Source of the DNA: Candidatus Omnitrophota bacterium
GTDB lineage: Bacteria; Omnitrophota; Gorgyraeia; JAFGIU01
Direction: 5' to 3'
NCBI GenBank assembly: GCA_016929445.1
Contig: JAFGIU010000078.1
Location: forward strand, 1-41,861
Length of the DNA: 41,861 nt
Under the pieces are notes generated by a model. The model saw only the letters and a list, made by a program, of their open reading frames with translations, was not told the DNA's origin and searched no databases. The translations under genes were made by a program, and so were the position numbers. Shown piece by piece: positions 7,975 to 15,447 of this stretch (position 1 is its first letter; the number at the start of each line of letters is the position of its first letter).

Positions 7975-8883
7975 ATGAAAAGAATTCTGACGGTTCTAGG
8001 TATCGCAATGTTTACGATGACCCCCGTGGTTCAAGCCAAACCCTTGCGTGTGGTGGCGACACTCTCCACCTTTGCGGATTTGGCTCAGACCGTGGGCGGA
8101 GAGCATGTGAAGGTTTCTTATATAGCTTCTCCAAAATTCAACCCGCACTTTATCGAACCCCGGCCCAGCGATGTGCTCAAGGTCAAGAAGGCCGGACTTT
8201 TCATTCATGCGGGCCTGGATCTGGAGATGTGGCGGTGGCCTTTGGTGGATGCGGCAGGCAACGGAGCGGTGCGGCCCGGAGGGGAGAGGGAACTGGATCT
8301 TTCCCGGGGGATTTCACTCATCGAGATCCCCACTAGCGCAGTCAGCCGGTCCCAGGGCGATATCCATATCTACGGCAATCCGCATTATTGGGTGGCGCCG
8401 GCGAACGCCGGAATCATGGCTCAGACAATTGCGGACAAGTTGACGGAGATCGATCCTGCGAATGAGGCGGACTACCAGGCGGCGGCGAGTGCTTTTGTGC
8501 AGAAACTCAACGCGGCGATTGTGCGCTGGCGGCAAGAAATCGCGCCTTTGCAAGGGAAGGAGGCGGTGGCCTATCACAACGAGTGGCCTTACTTGACAAA
8601 CTTTGCGGGTCTTCGCGTGGACTATTTTCTGGAACCCAAGCCCGGGATTCCGCCCACTCCAAAGCATGTCCAGTTCCTGGAAAACTATATGCGCCAAAAG
8701 GGAATTCACGTGATTCTACAGTCCAATTCTTCGCCTAACGCGGCCTCCCGGAAACTTGCTGAAGCTACCGGAGCGCGCCTCGTGACGCTCTGCCATAATG
8801 TGGGCGGGCTTCCCGGTTGCGACGACTATTTTGCGATGATGGATTACAACCTGAATCAGCTCACGGAGGTTTTTGAAAACTAA
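7975..8883 (+). CDS. Metal ABC transporter substrate-binding protein (ZnuA/cluster A-I)
   Basis: 302 residues with a signal peptide ending QAKP and the cluster A-I fold: RVVATLSTFADLAQTVGG at the first strand. Likely metal ligands are His57 (FNPHFIEPRPSD), His137 (GNPHYWV) and His201 (YHNEWPYL), with an Asp near the C-terminus (GCDDYF). Three His ligands favour zinc over manganese, though cluster A-I proteins vary. The His-rich loop typical of many ZnuA proteins is missing. It captures the metal in the periplasm and delivers it to the permease, whose ATG overlaps this stop codon by one base (TAATG). Confidence 0.85.
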   Translation: MKRILTVLGIAMFTMTPVVQAKPLRVVATLSTFADLAQTVGGEHVKVSYIASPKFNPHFIEPRPSDVLKVKKAGLFIHAGLDLEMWRWPLVDAAGNGAVRPGGERELDLSRGISLIEIPTSAVSRSQGDIHIYGNPHYWVAPANAGIMAQTIADKLTEIDPANEADYQAAASAFVQKLNAAIVRWRQEIAPLQGKEAVAYHNEWPYLTNFAGLRVDYFLEPKPGIPPTPKHVQFLENYMRQKGIHVILQSNSSPNAASRKLAEATGARLVTLCHNVGGLPGCDDYFAMMDYNLNQLTEVFEN

Positions 8884-9707
8884 TGGAATTTTTGCAACTG
8901 ATGGCGGCTCCGTTCCTGGCCTGTCTGGTTCTAACCGGCATCCATGCCTACTTAGGCTTGCATGTGATCGAGCGCGAGGTTATTTTTGTGGATTTGGCTT
9001 TGGCTCAGGTCGCGGCCTTTGGGGCAACCGTGGGGTATCTCTGGGGATTCGGGTTGCACTCCTCTCAGGGCTATCTCACGGCCCTGGGCTTCACAATGGC
9101 GGGGGCAGCGGTCTTTGCCTTTACGCGGACCCGCAAACCCGTGGTTCCGCAGGAGGCGCTTATCGGGATTGTCTACGCGGTGGCGGCTGCAGCCTCCATT
9201 CTGGTCCTGAGCCGGGCCCCTGAAGGCGGGGAGGAACTTAAATCCCTCATGGTGGGGCATCTCTTATTTGTCCGGTGGCCGGAGATTCTTAAGGTGTTTC
9301 TTCTTTACAGCGCGATCGGGTTCCTGCACTGGCGTTTGCGCAGGCCTTTCTTGGAGATCTCTCAAGATGTCGAGGCTGCCTTTGCCAGGGGAATGCGGGT
9401 GAGGCTGTGGGATTTCCTTTTCTATGCGACCTTCGGTTTTGTGGTTACCAGCTCCGTGGAGCTGGGAGGTGTGCTGGTGGTCTTCTCCTTCCTGATTGTG
9501 CCTGCGGTGTGCGGAGTCCTGCTGGTCCGGAGTGTTCTGGCGCGTCTGGTGGTGGGTTGGATGTGCGGGACGCTCACGAGTGCGGCGGGAATCGTGGCCA
9601 GCTACGTGTGGGATTTGCCTACGGGGGCCAGTGTTGTTTGTTGTTTCGGGATTTGCCTGATTCTTTGTGCTCTCTTTGCGGGGGTGCGGGGCCGCCCTTC
9701 TCATTGA
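8883..9707 (+). CDS. Metal ABC transporter permease (ZnuB/MntB family)
   Basis: 274 residues, nearly all hydrophobic, with about eight membrane segments, the standard size for ABC-3 family permeases. The N-terminal LACLVLTGIHAYLGLHVIEREVIFVDLALAQVAAFGATVG segment (shown here only as a landmark) contains the family's characteristic loop, with DLALAQVAAFGA corresponding to the conserved ALSHA-type helix. It forms the inner-membrane channel with the preceding binding protein. No ATP-binding gene precedes or follows it: the next gene, after 44 bases, encodes an unrelated protein with its own promoter. The ATPase must be elsewhere or be shared with another transporter. Confidence 0.85.
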   Translation: MEFLQLMAAPFLACLVLTGIHAYLGLHVIEREVIFVDLALAQVAAFGATVGYLWGFGLHSSQGYLTALGFTMAGAAVFAFTRTRKPVVPQEALIGIVYAVAAAASILVLSRAPEGGEELKSLMVGHLLFVRWPEILKVFLLYSAIGFLHWRLRRPFLEISQDVEAAFARGMRVRLWDFLFYATFGFVVTSSVELGGVLVVFSFLIVPAVCGVLLVRSVLARLVVGWMCGTLTSAAGIVASYVWDLPTGASVVCCFGICLILCALFAGVRGRPSH

Positions 9708-9731
9708 AGCTCTGACGACTTTACCTATAAT
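9704..9731 (+). promoter_or_regulatory. Predicted sigma70-type promoter
   Basis: TTGAAG (9704-9709) and a perfect TATAAT (9726-9731) are 16 bases apart. Transcription would begin near 9738 and leave a short leader containing GGAGGGG before the ATG at 9752. Confidence 0.55.
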
Positions 9732-9751
9732 AGGGAGCGGAGGGGCTGATC

Positions 9752-10804
9752 ATGATACGTTGGGGGCTGACTATCGTAGGGGTCGGGATGCTTATCCTGG
9801 CCGTGGTTCAACGCGTTTCTTTCCCGCCTATTTCCACGACTCCTGAAGTGGTGACGACTGAAAGAGCGGTGGAGTATCTTCAGGATTATGGCCAATACCG
9901 GTATTTAAGCATTCAAAGCGCACCGGACTTGGATCGCCGCATCTACGAGGCTGTTTCCGTGCGGCCCGCGAACGCAGCGCGTCCCACAGACAAAGTCTAC
10001 TCGCCGCTCGGTCCGGGCGATGGTTTTCCTGCAGATTTGGAATCCTACCTTGGGACTTTGGTGCGTGTGAACAGGCGCTCCACAGGGCACAAGGTCTCCT
10101 TGGGTATGGTTGAAGACAAGAAGGCGGGAAAGGAGGAGATGGTGCAGGAGCGGATCCTCACTCCCATTGAGGGAAGCGATTACCGGCTTTGGGTGATTTC
10201 TCCCTCTTTTGACGGGGGTGACCCGGGCGGGTGGCACAGGTACTCTTCTTTTGAGGGGGTGCTTACGCGTTTCAGGGATCTCAAGGAGAATGTCAGACGG
10301 CCGGATGTCGAGCATAGCTACAAAGAGCTGGTTCAGTTCATTGAAAAGGAATTTGGCATAGCCGTGCCGGAGGACGCCTACTTATTGGTCTGTGATGTGG
10401 ACTGGGACCACAAGCCTTACTATTACTGTCCCCTGAAGGGAAGCCAAAACCAGATTTTTTATATGATGAGCGATGCGATCCTGAATAAGGTTCAATCGCA
10501 GTCTTTGCTGACCGGGATCTTCAAGCCTTGGAACTCTGCGGTCTACGGTGACTTCGGAAAGATTCTGGGGATTGATATGCCCAAGACCATTGGCATTTTG
10601 GACCAACGCAACGGTGAGGACTACAATCGCGACCGGAGCGTAGACTTTTCCAATATGGTCGTTATGGGGTCCTTTTTTACCCTGCTCGGTATCATCGGAA
10701 TCATCCGGCACCGTTTTAAGATGAAAAAACTGGCTAAGCAGAGAATACAATCCCCCTTGCACAATCCCCAACACCTGGAGAGGAACGTCGATGACCAAAC
10801 TTAA
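9752..10804 (+). CDS. Hypothetical inner-membrane protein with two terminal membrane segments
   Basis: 350 residues that I do not recognise. A membrane segment at residues 4-20 (WGLTIVGVGMLILAVV) and another near residues 305-322 (MVVMGSFFTLLGIIGII) flank a hydrophilic domain of about 280 residues, presumably periplasmic. A basic tail (RHRFKMKKLAKQR) fits a cytoplasmic C-terminus. The soluble part includes CDVDWDHKPYYYCP, with two cysteines that might pair. It overlaps the next gene by 14 bases and so is probably co-expressed with it and with the antiporter that follows. No function can be assigned. Confidence 0.6.
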   Translation: MIRWGLTIVGVGMLILAVVQRVSFPPISTTPEVVTTERAVEYLQDYGQYRYLSIQSAPDLDRRIYEAVSVRPANAARPTDKVYSPLGPGDGFPADLESYLGTLVRVNRRSTGHKVSLGMVEDKKAGKEEMVQERILTPIEGSDYRLWVISPSFDGGDPGGWHRYSSFEGVLTRFRDLKENVRRPDVEHSYKELVQFIEKEFGIAVPEDAYLLVCDVDWDHKPYYYCPLKGSQNQIFYMMSDAILNKVQSQSLLTGIFKPWNSAVYGDFGKILGIDMPKTIGILDQRNGEDYNRDRSVDFSNMVVMGSFFTLLGIIGIIRHRFKMKKLAKQRIQSPLHNPQHLERNVDDQT

Positions 10805-11213
10805 GGTTTGTTTTGTGATCCTGATCTTGTCTTCGGTTGGGATAAGTCCCGTGGCCCTGGCTGATGAAGATTCCGGCCGCATTATTAGCGGGGTTCTCGG
10901 AAGCTTGCTCGGGGTGCCTCCGCAAGAGCAGGAGCAGCCGGATGCCGTTTATATTGCTCAAGAAAAAGAAAAGCTCGTGTACTTGCTCCAGAGCGGGGAA
11001 TATGCGACCAGCCGCCAAGGCGAGCCGGTGGACGCGATGTTGCTGGGTATTCCTTTGACGCGTGCGGACCATGTGTACAAGGCCACGCCGTTTCCGCCCC
11101 CGGGCGGCGCCTATCGAGCGACGAATCCCTATTCCGCGCAGCCGGGATCTTCGACGAGCGCTCCTTCAGGGTCTTATCAACAACAGTTGGAACAAATGCG
11201 CCAAGGGTACTGA
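10791..11213 (+). CDS. Hypothetical secreted protein
   Basis: 140 residues. A signal peptide (KLKVCFVILILSSVGISPVALA) is followed by a short mature domain with a glycine-containing hydrophobic stretch (IISGVLGSLLGV), then VYLLQSGEYATSRQGEPVDAMLLGIPLTRADHVYK-like sequence (landmark: residues 63-96) and a low-complexity Pro/Ser/Gln tail. No family is recognised. An AGAGGA motif precedes its ATG inside the end of the upstream gene, and the antiporter gene starts 9 bases after its stop. Confidence 0.6.
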   Translation: MTKLKVCFVILILSSVGISPVALADEDSGRIISGVLGSLLGVPPQEQEQPDAVYIAQEKEKLVYLLQSGEYATSRQGEPVDAMLLGIPLTRADHVYKATPFPPPGGAYRATNPYSAQPGSSTSAPSGSYQQQLEQMRQGY

Positions 11214-11222
11214 TCCAAGCCG

Positions 11223-12947
11223 ATGGATCAAGTTCCTCTTTTCACAGATCTCTTCCTGGTTCTCGGCCTCGCCACTCTGGTGGCCGTGGTTCTTGAGCGT
11301 TTTCGTCTCCCCACGATCATAGGTTTTCTGTTAGCCGGTCTGGCAATGGGTCCGCACGGCTTTGGTTTGCTCCCGGATGTAGACCGCATTCACCATGTGG
11401 CGGAGTTGGGGGTGGCTTTACTCATGCTCACAATCGGGCTGGAGCTTTCCTTTGATCGTTTGAAAGGGATGGGCCGCGTCGCAGTCTTGGGCGGAGGCCT
11501 GCAACTGGTGCTTTCCAACTTGATCGGCATGGGCTTTGCCTATTGGAAAGGGTGGCCGCTCTTCCAGGGGTTCCTCCTTGGGTCGATGATTGCGCTCAGC
11601 TCTACGGCCATTGTTCTCAAATACTTGATTGACCGCGGTGAGACAGATGCAGTCCACGGGCGCATGGCAGTGGCTATTCTTATCTTTCAAGACCTGGCCA
11701 TTGTTCCGCTCATGATCCTGGCCGGAGCCGGGTCAGGAAACGGGGGTATTTTTGAGGAACTGCTCACACCGATTGCCAAGGCCCTGGTATTTTTGCTTGC
11801 GATTATCTTGGCCTCGAAATATGTGTTGCCGTGGGTTTTGAGGCAAGTCGCCCTGCATCGAAGCCGGGAAATATTCTTTTTGTCCGGCGTGGCCCTTTGT
11901 TTGGTCACTATGTGGGCCGGGGAAAAGATGGGCTTGTCGATTGCGATCGGAGCCTTCTTTGCCGGACTGATGTTTGCGAACAGTGATTACAGCCATCAGC
12001 TCCTGGGCGATATCACACCCTTCAGGCATCTCTTTGTCAGTTTCTTTTTCGTGTCACTCGGCATCCTTTTTGATATCCACTTTGCCTTGGAAAATATCTG
12101 GTTGATCCTGCGTGTGGTCGGGCTTGTGCTCCTGGTCAACTTTGTGCTCATGAGTGTCTTGCTCACGGTTTTGGGTTACGCTCCGAGAATAGCGTTGACT
12201 GTCGGCATTATTCTGTCGCAGGTTGGGGAGTTTTCTTTCCTTTTTCTGGAAACGGCGCGTTCATCGGGCGCTGTGGGCCCGAGGCTCTACCAGGTGCTTA
12301 TCTCTTGCGCTTTTATTACCATGTGCATGACCCCGATCCTGTTCGCAATGGTGACTCCGATTTCACGTTTTGCTCAACGCCGCCCCCGGATGGGACTGCC
12401 CCCGACTCAGTGGGGACCTGACCAGGGAGTCTCGGGCGCGCTGCGGGAGCACATCATTCTTTGCGGGTTTGGACCCACAGGCCAGGACATGAGTTCCGCC
12501 TTTCAGGAAGAGAAGATTCCCTTTGTCTTGGTCGAGATGAATCCGCGGCAGATTGCCAAGGCCCGCGAACGGCGCGTGCGTGTGATTTACGGGGATGCGG
12601 CCAACCGTGAGGTTATGCACAAGGCCGGGATTGAGCGCGCCAAGGCCGTGGTCGTGAGTTTTGGGGATCCGGTGGGAATGGCGCAGATGATCCGGGTGGT
12701 AGAGGCCCTGAACCCTGGAATCTTGTTAGTGGTACGGACTCGTTTCGAACGCGATGCGGCGCGTCTGTACGGATTGGGAGCGGACATTGTGATTGTGGAG
12801 GAATGGGAGGCGAGTTTTGAGTTGCACCGGACGGTCTTGGCGGCTCTGCAAGTGCCTCCCGAACACATTAACCGGCATTTGGAGCGCATCCGCACACGAA
12901 AAGAGCTAATTGTCGAGGATTCTATCCTGAACACCGAGAGCAACTAG
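11223..12947 (+). CDS. Monovalent cation:proton antiporter of the CPA2 family with a TrkA-N domain (KefB/KefC-like)
   Basis: 574 residues in two parts. Residues 1 to about 385 form a Na+/H+-exchanger-type membrane domain with some 12 hydrophobic segments (for example LPTIIGFLLAGLAMGPHG, ALLMLTIGLELSFDRL, GSMIALSSTAIVLKYL). Residues 410-545 form a Rossmann-fold TrkA-N domain with HIILCGFGPTG as the nucleotide-binding loop. Proteins of this plan exchange K+ or Na+ for H+ and are gated by nucleotides or, in KefB/C, by glutathione adducts. A glutathione link is tempting given ggt a few genes upstream, but the two are in different units. It is the third gene of the 9752 operon. Confidence 0.85.
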   Translation: MDQVPLFTDLFLVLGLATLVAVVLERFRLPTIIGFLLAGLAMGPHGFGLLPDVDRIHHVAELGVALLMLTIGLELSFDRLKGMGRVAVLGGGLQLVLSNLIGMGFAYWKGWPLFQGFLLGSMIALSSTAIVLKYLIDRGETDAVHGRMAVAILIFQDLAIVPLMILAGAGSGNGGIFEELLTPIAKALVFLLAIILASKYVLPWVLRQVALHRSREIFFLSGVALCLVTMWAGEKMGLSIAIGAFFAGLMFANSDYSHQLLGDITPFRHLFVSFFFVSLGILFDIHFALENIWLILRVVGLVLLVNFVLMSVLLTVLGYAPRIALTVGIILSQVGEFSFLFLETARSSGAVGPRLYQVLISCAFITMCMTPILFAMVTPISRFAQRRPRMGLPPTQWGPDQGVSGALREHIILCGFGPTGQDMSSAFQEEKIPFVLVEMNPRQIAKARERRVRVIYGDAANREVMHKAGIERAKAVVVSFGDPVGMAQMIRVVEALNPGILLVVRTRFERDAARLYGLGADIVIVEEWEASFELHRTVLAALQVPPEHINRHLERIRTRKELIVEDSILNTESN

Positions 12948-12955
12948 ATCCCCTA

Positions 12956-13341
12956 CAGGGACGGTTCTCGCCTATTCCTTTCGCAGCAAGGAGTTACGTG
13001 AGAACCGTCCCCCCAACCGCATCCGTCTTGTTAGAGCGGTGAGCAGTTCTCCACCGCGCTGCCAGCCAGCAAACTCCTCGTGAGTCTGTATGCGATTGGG
13101 GATGGACGGCGCCTCGCAGAGGAGCTCAAAATCGCTGAAGCCACAGATGTCTTGGCTGCGTGTGCCCTGCGATTTTGGGCAGCCCCCCGTACTTTACTGT
13201 TTGATGAAGCGACTTTATAAGGCGATCCGGCGCGAGGTGACCGGCCCGATCCCTAGGGAATGCAGACCCGAAATCCACACTCATGGGGACGACCCTTACA
13301 TAACTCCCATTGCTGTAAATAGTTGGCGAGAACCGTCCCTG
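12956..13341. repeat. Degenerate element bounded by 17-bp inverted repeats (REP/RAYT-type remnant)
   Basis: Bases 12956-12972 (CAGGGACGGTTCTCGCC) recur exactly as the reverse complement at 13325-13341. A third partial copy, GAGAACCGTCCC at 13000-13011, is inverted relative to the left end and can fold with it into a hairpin. Arms of this kind often flank REP-associated tyrosine transposases. The 386-base interior has no recognisable transposase, and its short open frames resemble no known protein. It is most likely a deletion remnant or a non-autonomous mobile repeat. This accounts for the whole gap between the antiporter and the ATP-grasp gene. Confidence 0.6.
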
Positions 13342-13350
13342 GTGTATAAT
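13323..13350 (+). promoter_or_regulatory. Predicted promoter straddling the right end of the repeat element
   Basis: TTGGCG (13323-13328) and a perfect TATAAT (13345-13350) are 16 bases apart. The -35 box overlaps the start of the right 17-bp arm and the -10 box lies just outside it. Initiation would fall at about 13357, next to the GTG at 13358. Confidence 0.45.
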
Positions 13351-13357
13351 GGGCCCC

Positions 13358-14707
13358 GTGATCAACCCGCTCTACGACTCCATTGCGATTGAGAACTCCG
13401 CCCAAATGAGGGAGGCTCAACGCCAAGTCAACGAAGAGATGATTCGCCGCGATTGTCTCTTTGACGGCAAACCCCTGCCGCACTTCCTTAAACCGTATTT
13501 TCTCTCCGAAAAGCAAACGGAGCTTCTGGGGGATATGTCCGCGTGTCTTATCGGCGTTTTGGAGAAGATCACCAAGATCTACTTTGAGCGTCCGGAGCTG
13601 CAATCCAAGTTCGGCCTCAGTCCTTTGGCCGCGGAACTCATGGAGATCCACCCGGGCTATTCCAGGAACATTGTGATCTCCAGGCCGGATGCCTTTCTGG
13701 ACGGGGAGGACCTGCAGTTTATCGAGTTCAACTGCGACAGTCCGGCCGGGGCGGTGTTCACGGACCTGGAAGAGGAAATCTTTCTCAATGCCTTCCCGAT
13801 GACAGAGTTGGGTAAGCAGGTGGATTGGGTGCGCTTCAGCCGCACAGAGGCTGTGGTCGACGCACTCTTGGATTGCTATATGGATTTCGGCGGACGGCGT
13901 GAGCACCCGAGCATTGCCATTGTGGATTGGAGAGATGTGAAGACCCAGGGGGAGTTCAAGCTTCTCCAAAATTACCTCAATCAGGAAGGTTACGAGGCCG
14001 TGATTGCGGACCCCAGGGATTTGGTCTACAAGCAGGGGGAGCTTTATGCCGGAGGCGTGCGCATTGACTTGGTCTACCGGCGTGTGATTTTTAATGAACT
14101 CATGGAGAGCATTTACGAGGTCCAAGACTTTATCCGCGCCTATCGCGATAAAAAGGTTTGTGTGGTGAATCCTCTGCGTTCGCGGCTTGCGGCCAACAAG
14201 GCCATGCTCTCTCTTCTCACCAATAACGCTTATGACCATTTCTTCACCGACAAAGAAAATGAGGCTAAGAAGAAGTATATTGCCTGGACGCGCCGGCTGG
14301 TCGACGCCGAGCACTTTTACGGGGGGCGGAAGAAACTGGTGATCGATCTGGTGTTGAATCACCAGGAGGATATGGTGCTCAAGCCGGCCGACGGCTATGG
14401 CGGCAAGAATGTTTTCATCGGAAGAGAGACCTCCAAAGAAGAATGGCGGAGGCTTGCGGAAAAGGCGTTGGATGCTGAGGAGGAGTGGGTGGTTCAGGAA
14501 TACGTGCCTATTCCCGAGCAGACTGTGCCGGTGATCGAAGGCAATGCCGTCAAGCTGGTGAAGAAGAAGGTGAATATCAATCCCTATGTTTTTAACGGTC
14601 GTTATGCGGGCGCCATTGCCCGCCTGTCCGACGACTCGGTCATCAATGTGAGTGCCGGCGGCGGATTGGTGCCGGCCATTACCTATGCGGAGAGAGAAGA
14701 GACTTGA
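13358..14707 (+). CDS. ATP-grasp domain protein (glutathionylspermidine synthase-like or circularly permuted ATP-grasp)
   Basis: 449 residues. The clearest landmark is MVLKPADGYGGKNVFIG near residue 345, the ATP-grasp nucleotide-binding strand and Gly-rich loop, followed by WVVQEYVPIPE, which supplies the usual linker and adenine-contact Glu. Earlier, LQFIEFNCDSPAG resembles an N-substrate-binding segment of glutathionylspermidine synthase-like proteins. Such enzymes activate a carboxylate with ATP and join it to an amine or thiol. The substrate is unknown. The start could be ATG 13349 or GTG 13358. I prefer GTG because the ATG overlaps the predicted -10 element; neither has a ribosome binding site. 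The stop overlaps the TTG start of the next gene by four bases. Confidence 0.75.
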   Translation: MINPLYDSIAIENSAQMREAQRQVNEEMIRRDCLFDGKPLPHFLKPYFLSEKQTELLGDMSACLIGVLEKITKIYFERPELQSKFGLSPLAAELMEIHPGYSRNIVISRPDAFLDGEDLQFIEFNCDSPAGAVFTDLEEEIFLNAFPMTELGKQVDWVRFSRTEAVVDALLDCYMDFGGRREHPSIAIVDWRDVKTQGEFKLLQNYLNQEGYEAVIADPRDLVYKQGELYAGGVRIDLVYRRVIFNELMESIYEVQDFIRAYRDKKVCVVNPLRSRLAANKAMLSLLTNNAYDHFFTDKENEAKKKYIAWTRRLVDAEHFYGGRKKLVIDLVLNHQEDMVLKPADGYGGKNVFIGRETSKEEWRRLAEKALDAEEEWVVQEYVPIPEQTVPVIEGNAVKLVKKKVNINPYVFNGRYAGAIARLSDDSVINVSAGGGLVPAITYAEREET

Positions 14708-15447
14708 TCATTGACGTGCACAATCACATCGGGCGAAGCGGGGACGGCTGCGAATCCCGTTTGGAAGATTTGTTTAGGGCCATGGAAGCGGGCGGAGTCG
14801 ACCGGACCGTGCTCTTTCCCGTTGACGACAAAGCTGAAGGGGCGGGCTACCGGAGCGCGAATGACCGGGTTTTGGAAGCCGCGCAGCAGCATCCGGGGAA
14901 GATCATTCCCTTCTGCCGCGTGAAGCCCGCAGAGGGAGAACCGGCTCTGCAAGAGCTGCGGCGCTGCGCAGAGCGGGGCCACCGGGGTGTGAAGCTGCAC
15001 CCGCGCTCCGACGAATTCAGCCCCGGACAGGCGCACGGCGTTCTGGAACTTGCCCAGGAGCTTGGGCTCCGCGTTGTGATCCATACCGAAAAAGAAGAGA
15101 ACTGCCGGCCGGATGAGTGGCGTCCGTTCTTTGAAGAATTCCAGGGCATCCATTTTCTTATCACGCACGGCGGTAAAGGGACCTACCGGACGCTGCACGA
15201 AGTGATCGGCCATTTGCGGAATGTCTGGGTGGATACGAGCGTGCTTTCCATGTTTCGCACCAGCTTCATTATGCAGCATTTGGGTTTGGACCGGATCGTC
15301 TACGGCACGGACTTTCCCTATTCCCACCCTTTATTGGAAACAAAGAAGCACGAACTCATCCTGAGCGAAGCGGATGACCGGGACAGGGTGTTCTACCGGA
15401 ATGCCTTGGATTTCCTGGGCGAGGTGAAAGGCGCTTTCTTGCTCTGA
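14704..15447 (+). CDS. Amidohydrolase-family (TIM-barrel) metal-dependent hydrolase
   Basis: 247 residues. IIDVHNHIG at the start supplies the HxH metal motif, GVKLHPRSDEF a third His, VVIHTEKEE a fourth and IVYGTDFPYSHP the terminal Asp, in the order expected for the amidohydrolase_2 family. These enzymes hydrolyse or decarboxylate small molecules. The start is TTG, within the TTGA that also ends the ATP-grasp gene, so the two are translationally coupled and may act on one compound, one making a bond and the other breaking it. Its last 55 bases overlap the 3' end of the convergent CHAD gene. Confidence 0.8.
   Translation: MIIDVHNHIGRSGDGCESRLEDLFRAMEAGGVDRTVLFPVDDKAEGAGYRSANDRVLEAAQQHPGKIIPFCRVKPAEGEPALQELRRCAERGHRGVKLHPRSDEFSPGQAHGVLELAQELGLRVVIHTEKEENCRPDEWRPFFEEFQGIHFLITHGGKGTYRTLHEVIGHLRNVWVDTSVLSMFRTSFIMQHLGLDRIVYGTDFPYSHPLLETKKHELILSEADDRDRVFYRNALDFLGEVKGAFLL

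Noticed and set aside
13090-13392. Short open frames inside the repeat-bounded element
   Set aside because: No transposase or other known motif; codon use is unlike genes nearby, and the element is probably a non-coding remnant.
13253-14362. Minus-strand open frame opposite the ATP-grasp gene
   Set aside because: The + strand product has clear ATP-grasp motifs; the antisense frame has no recognisable domain.
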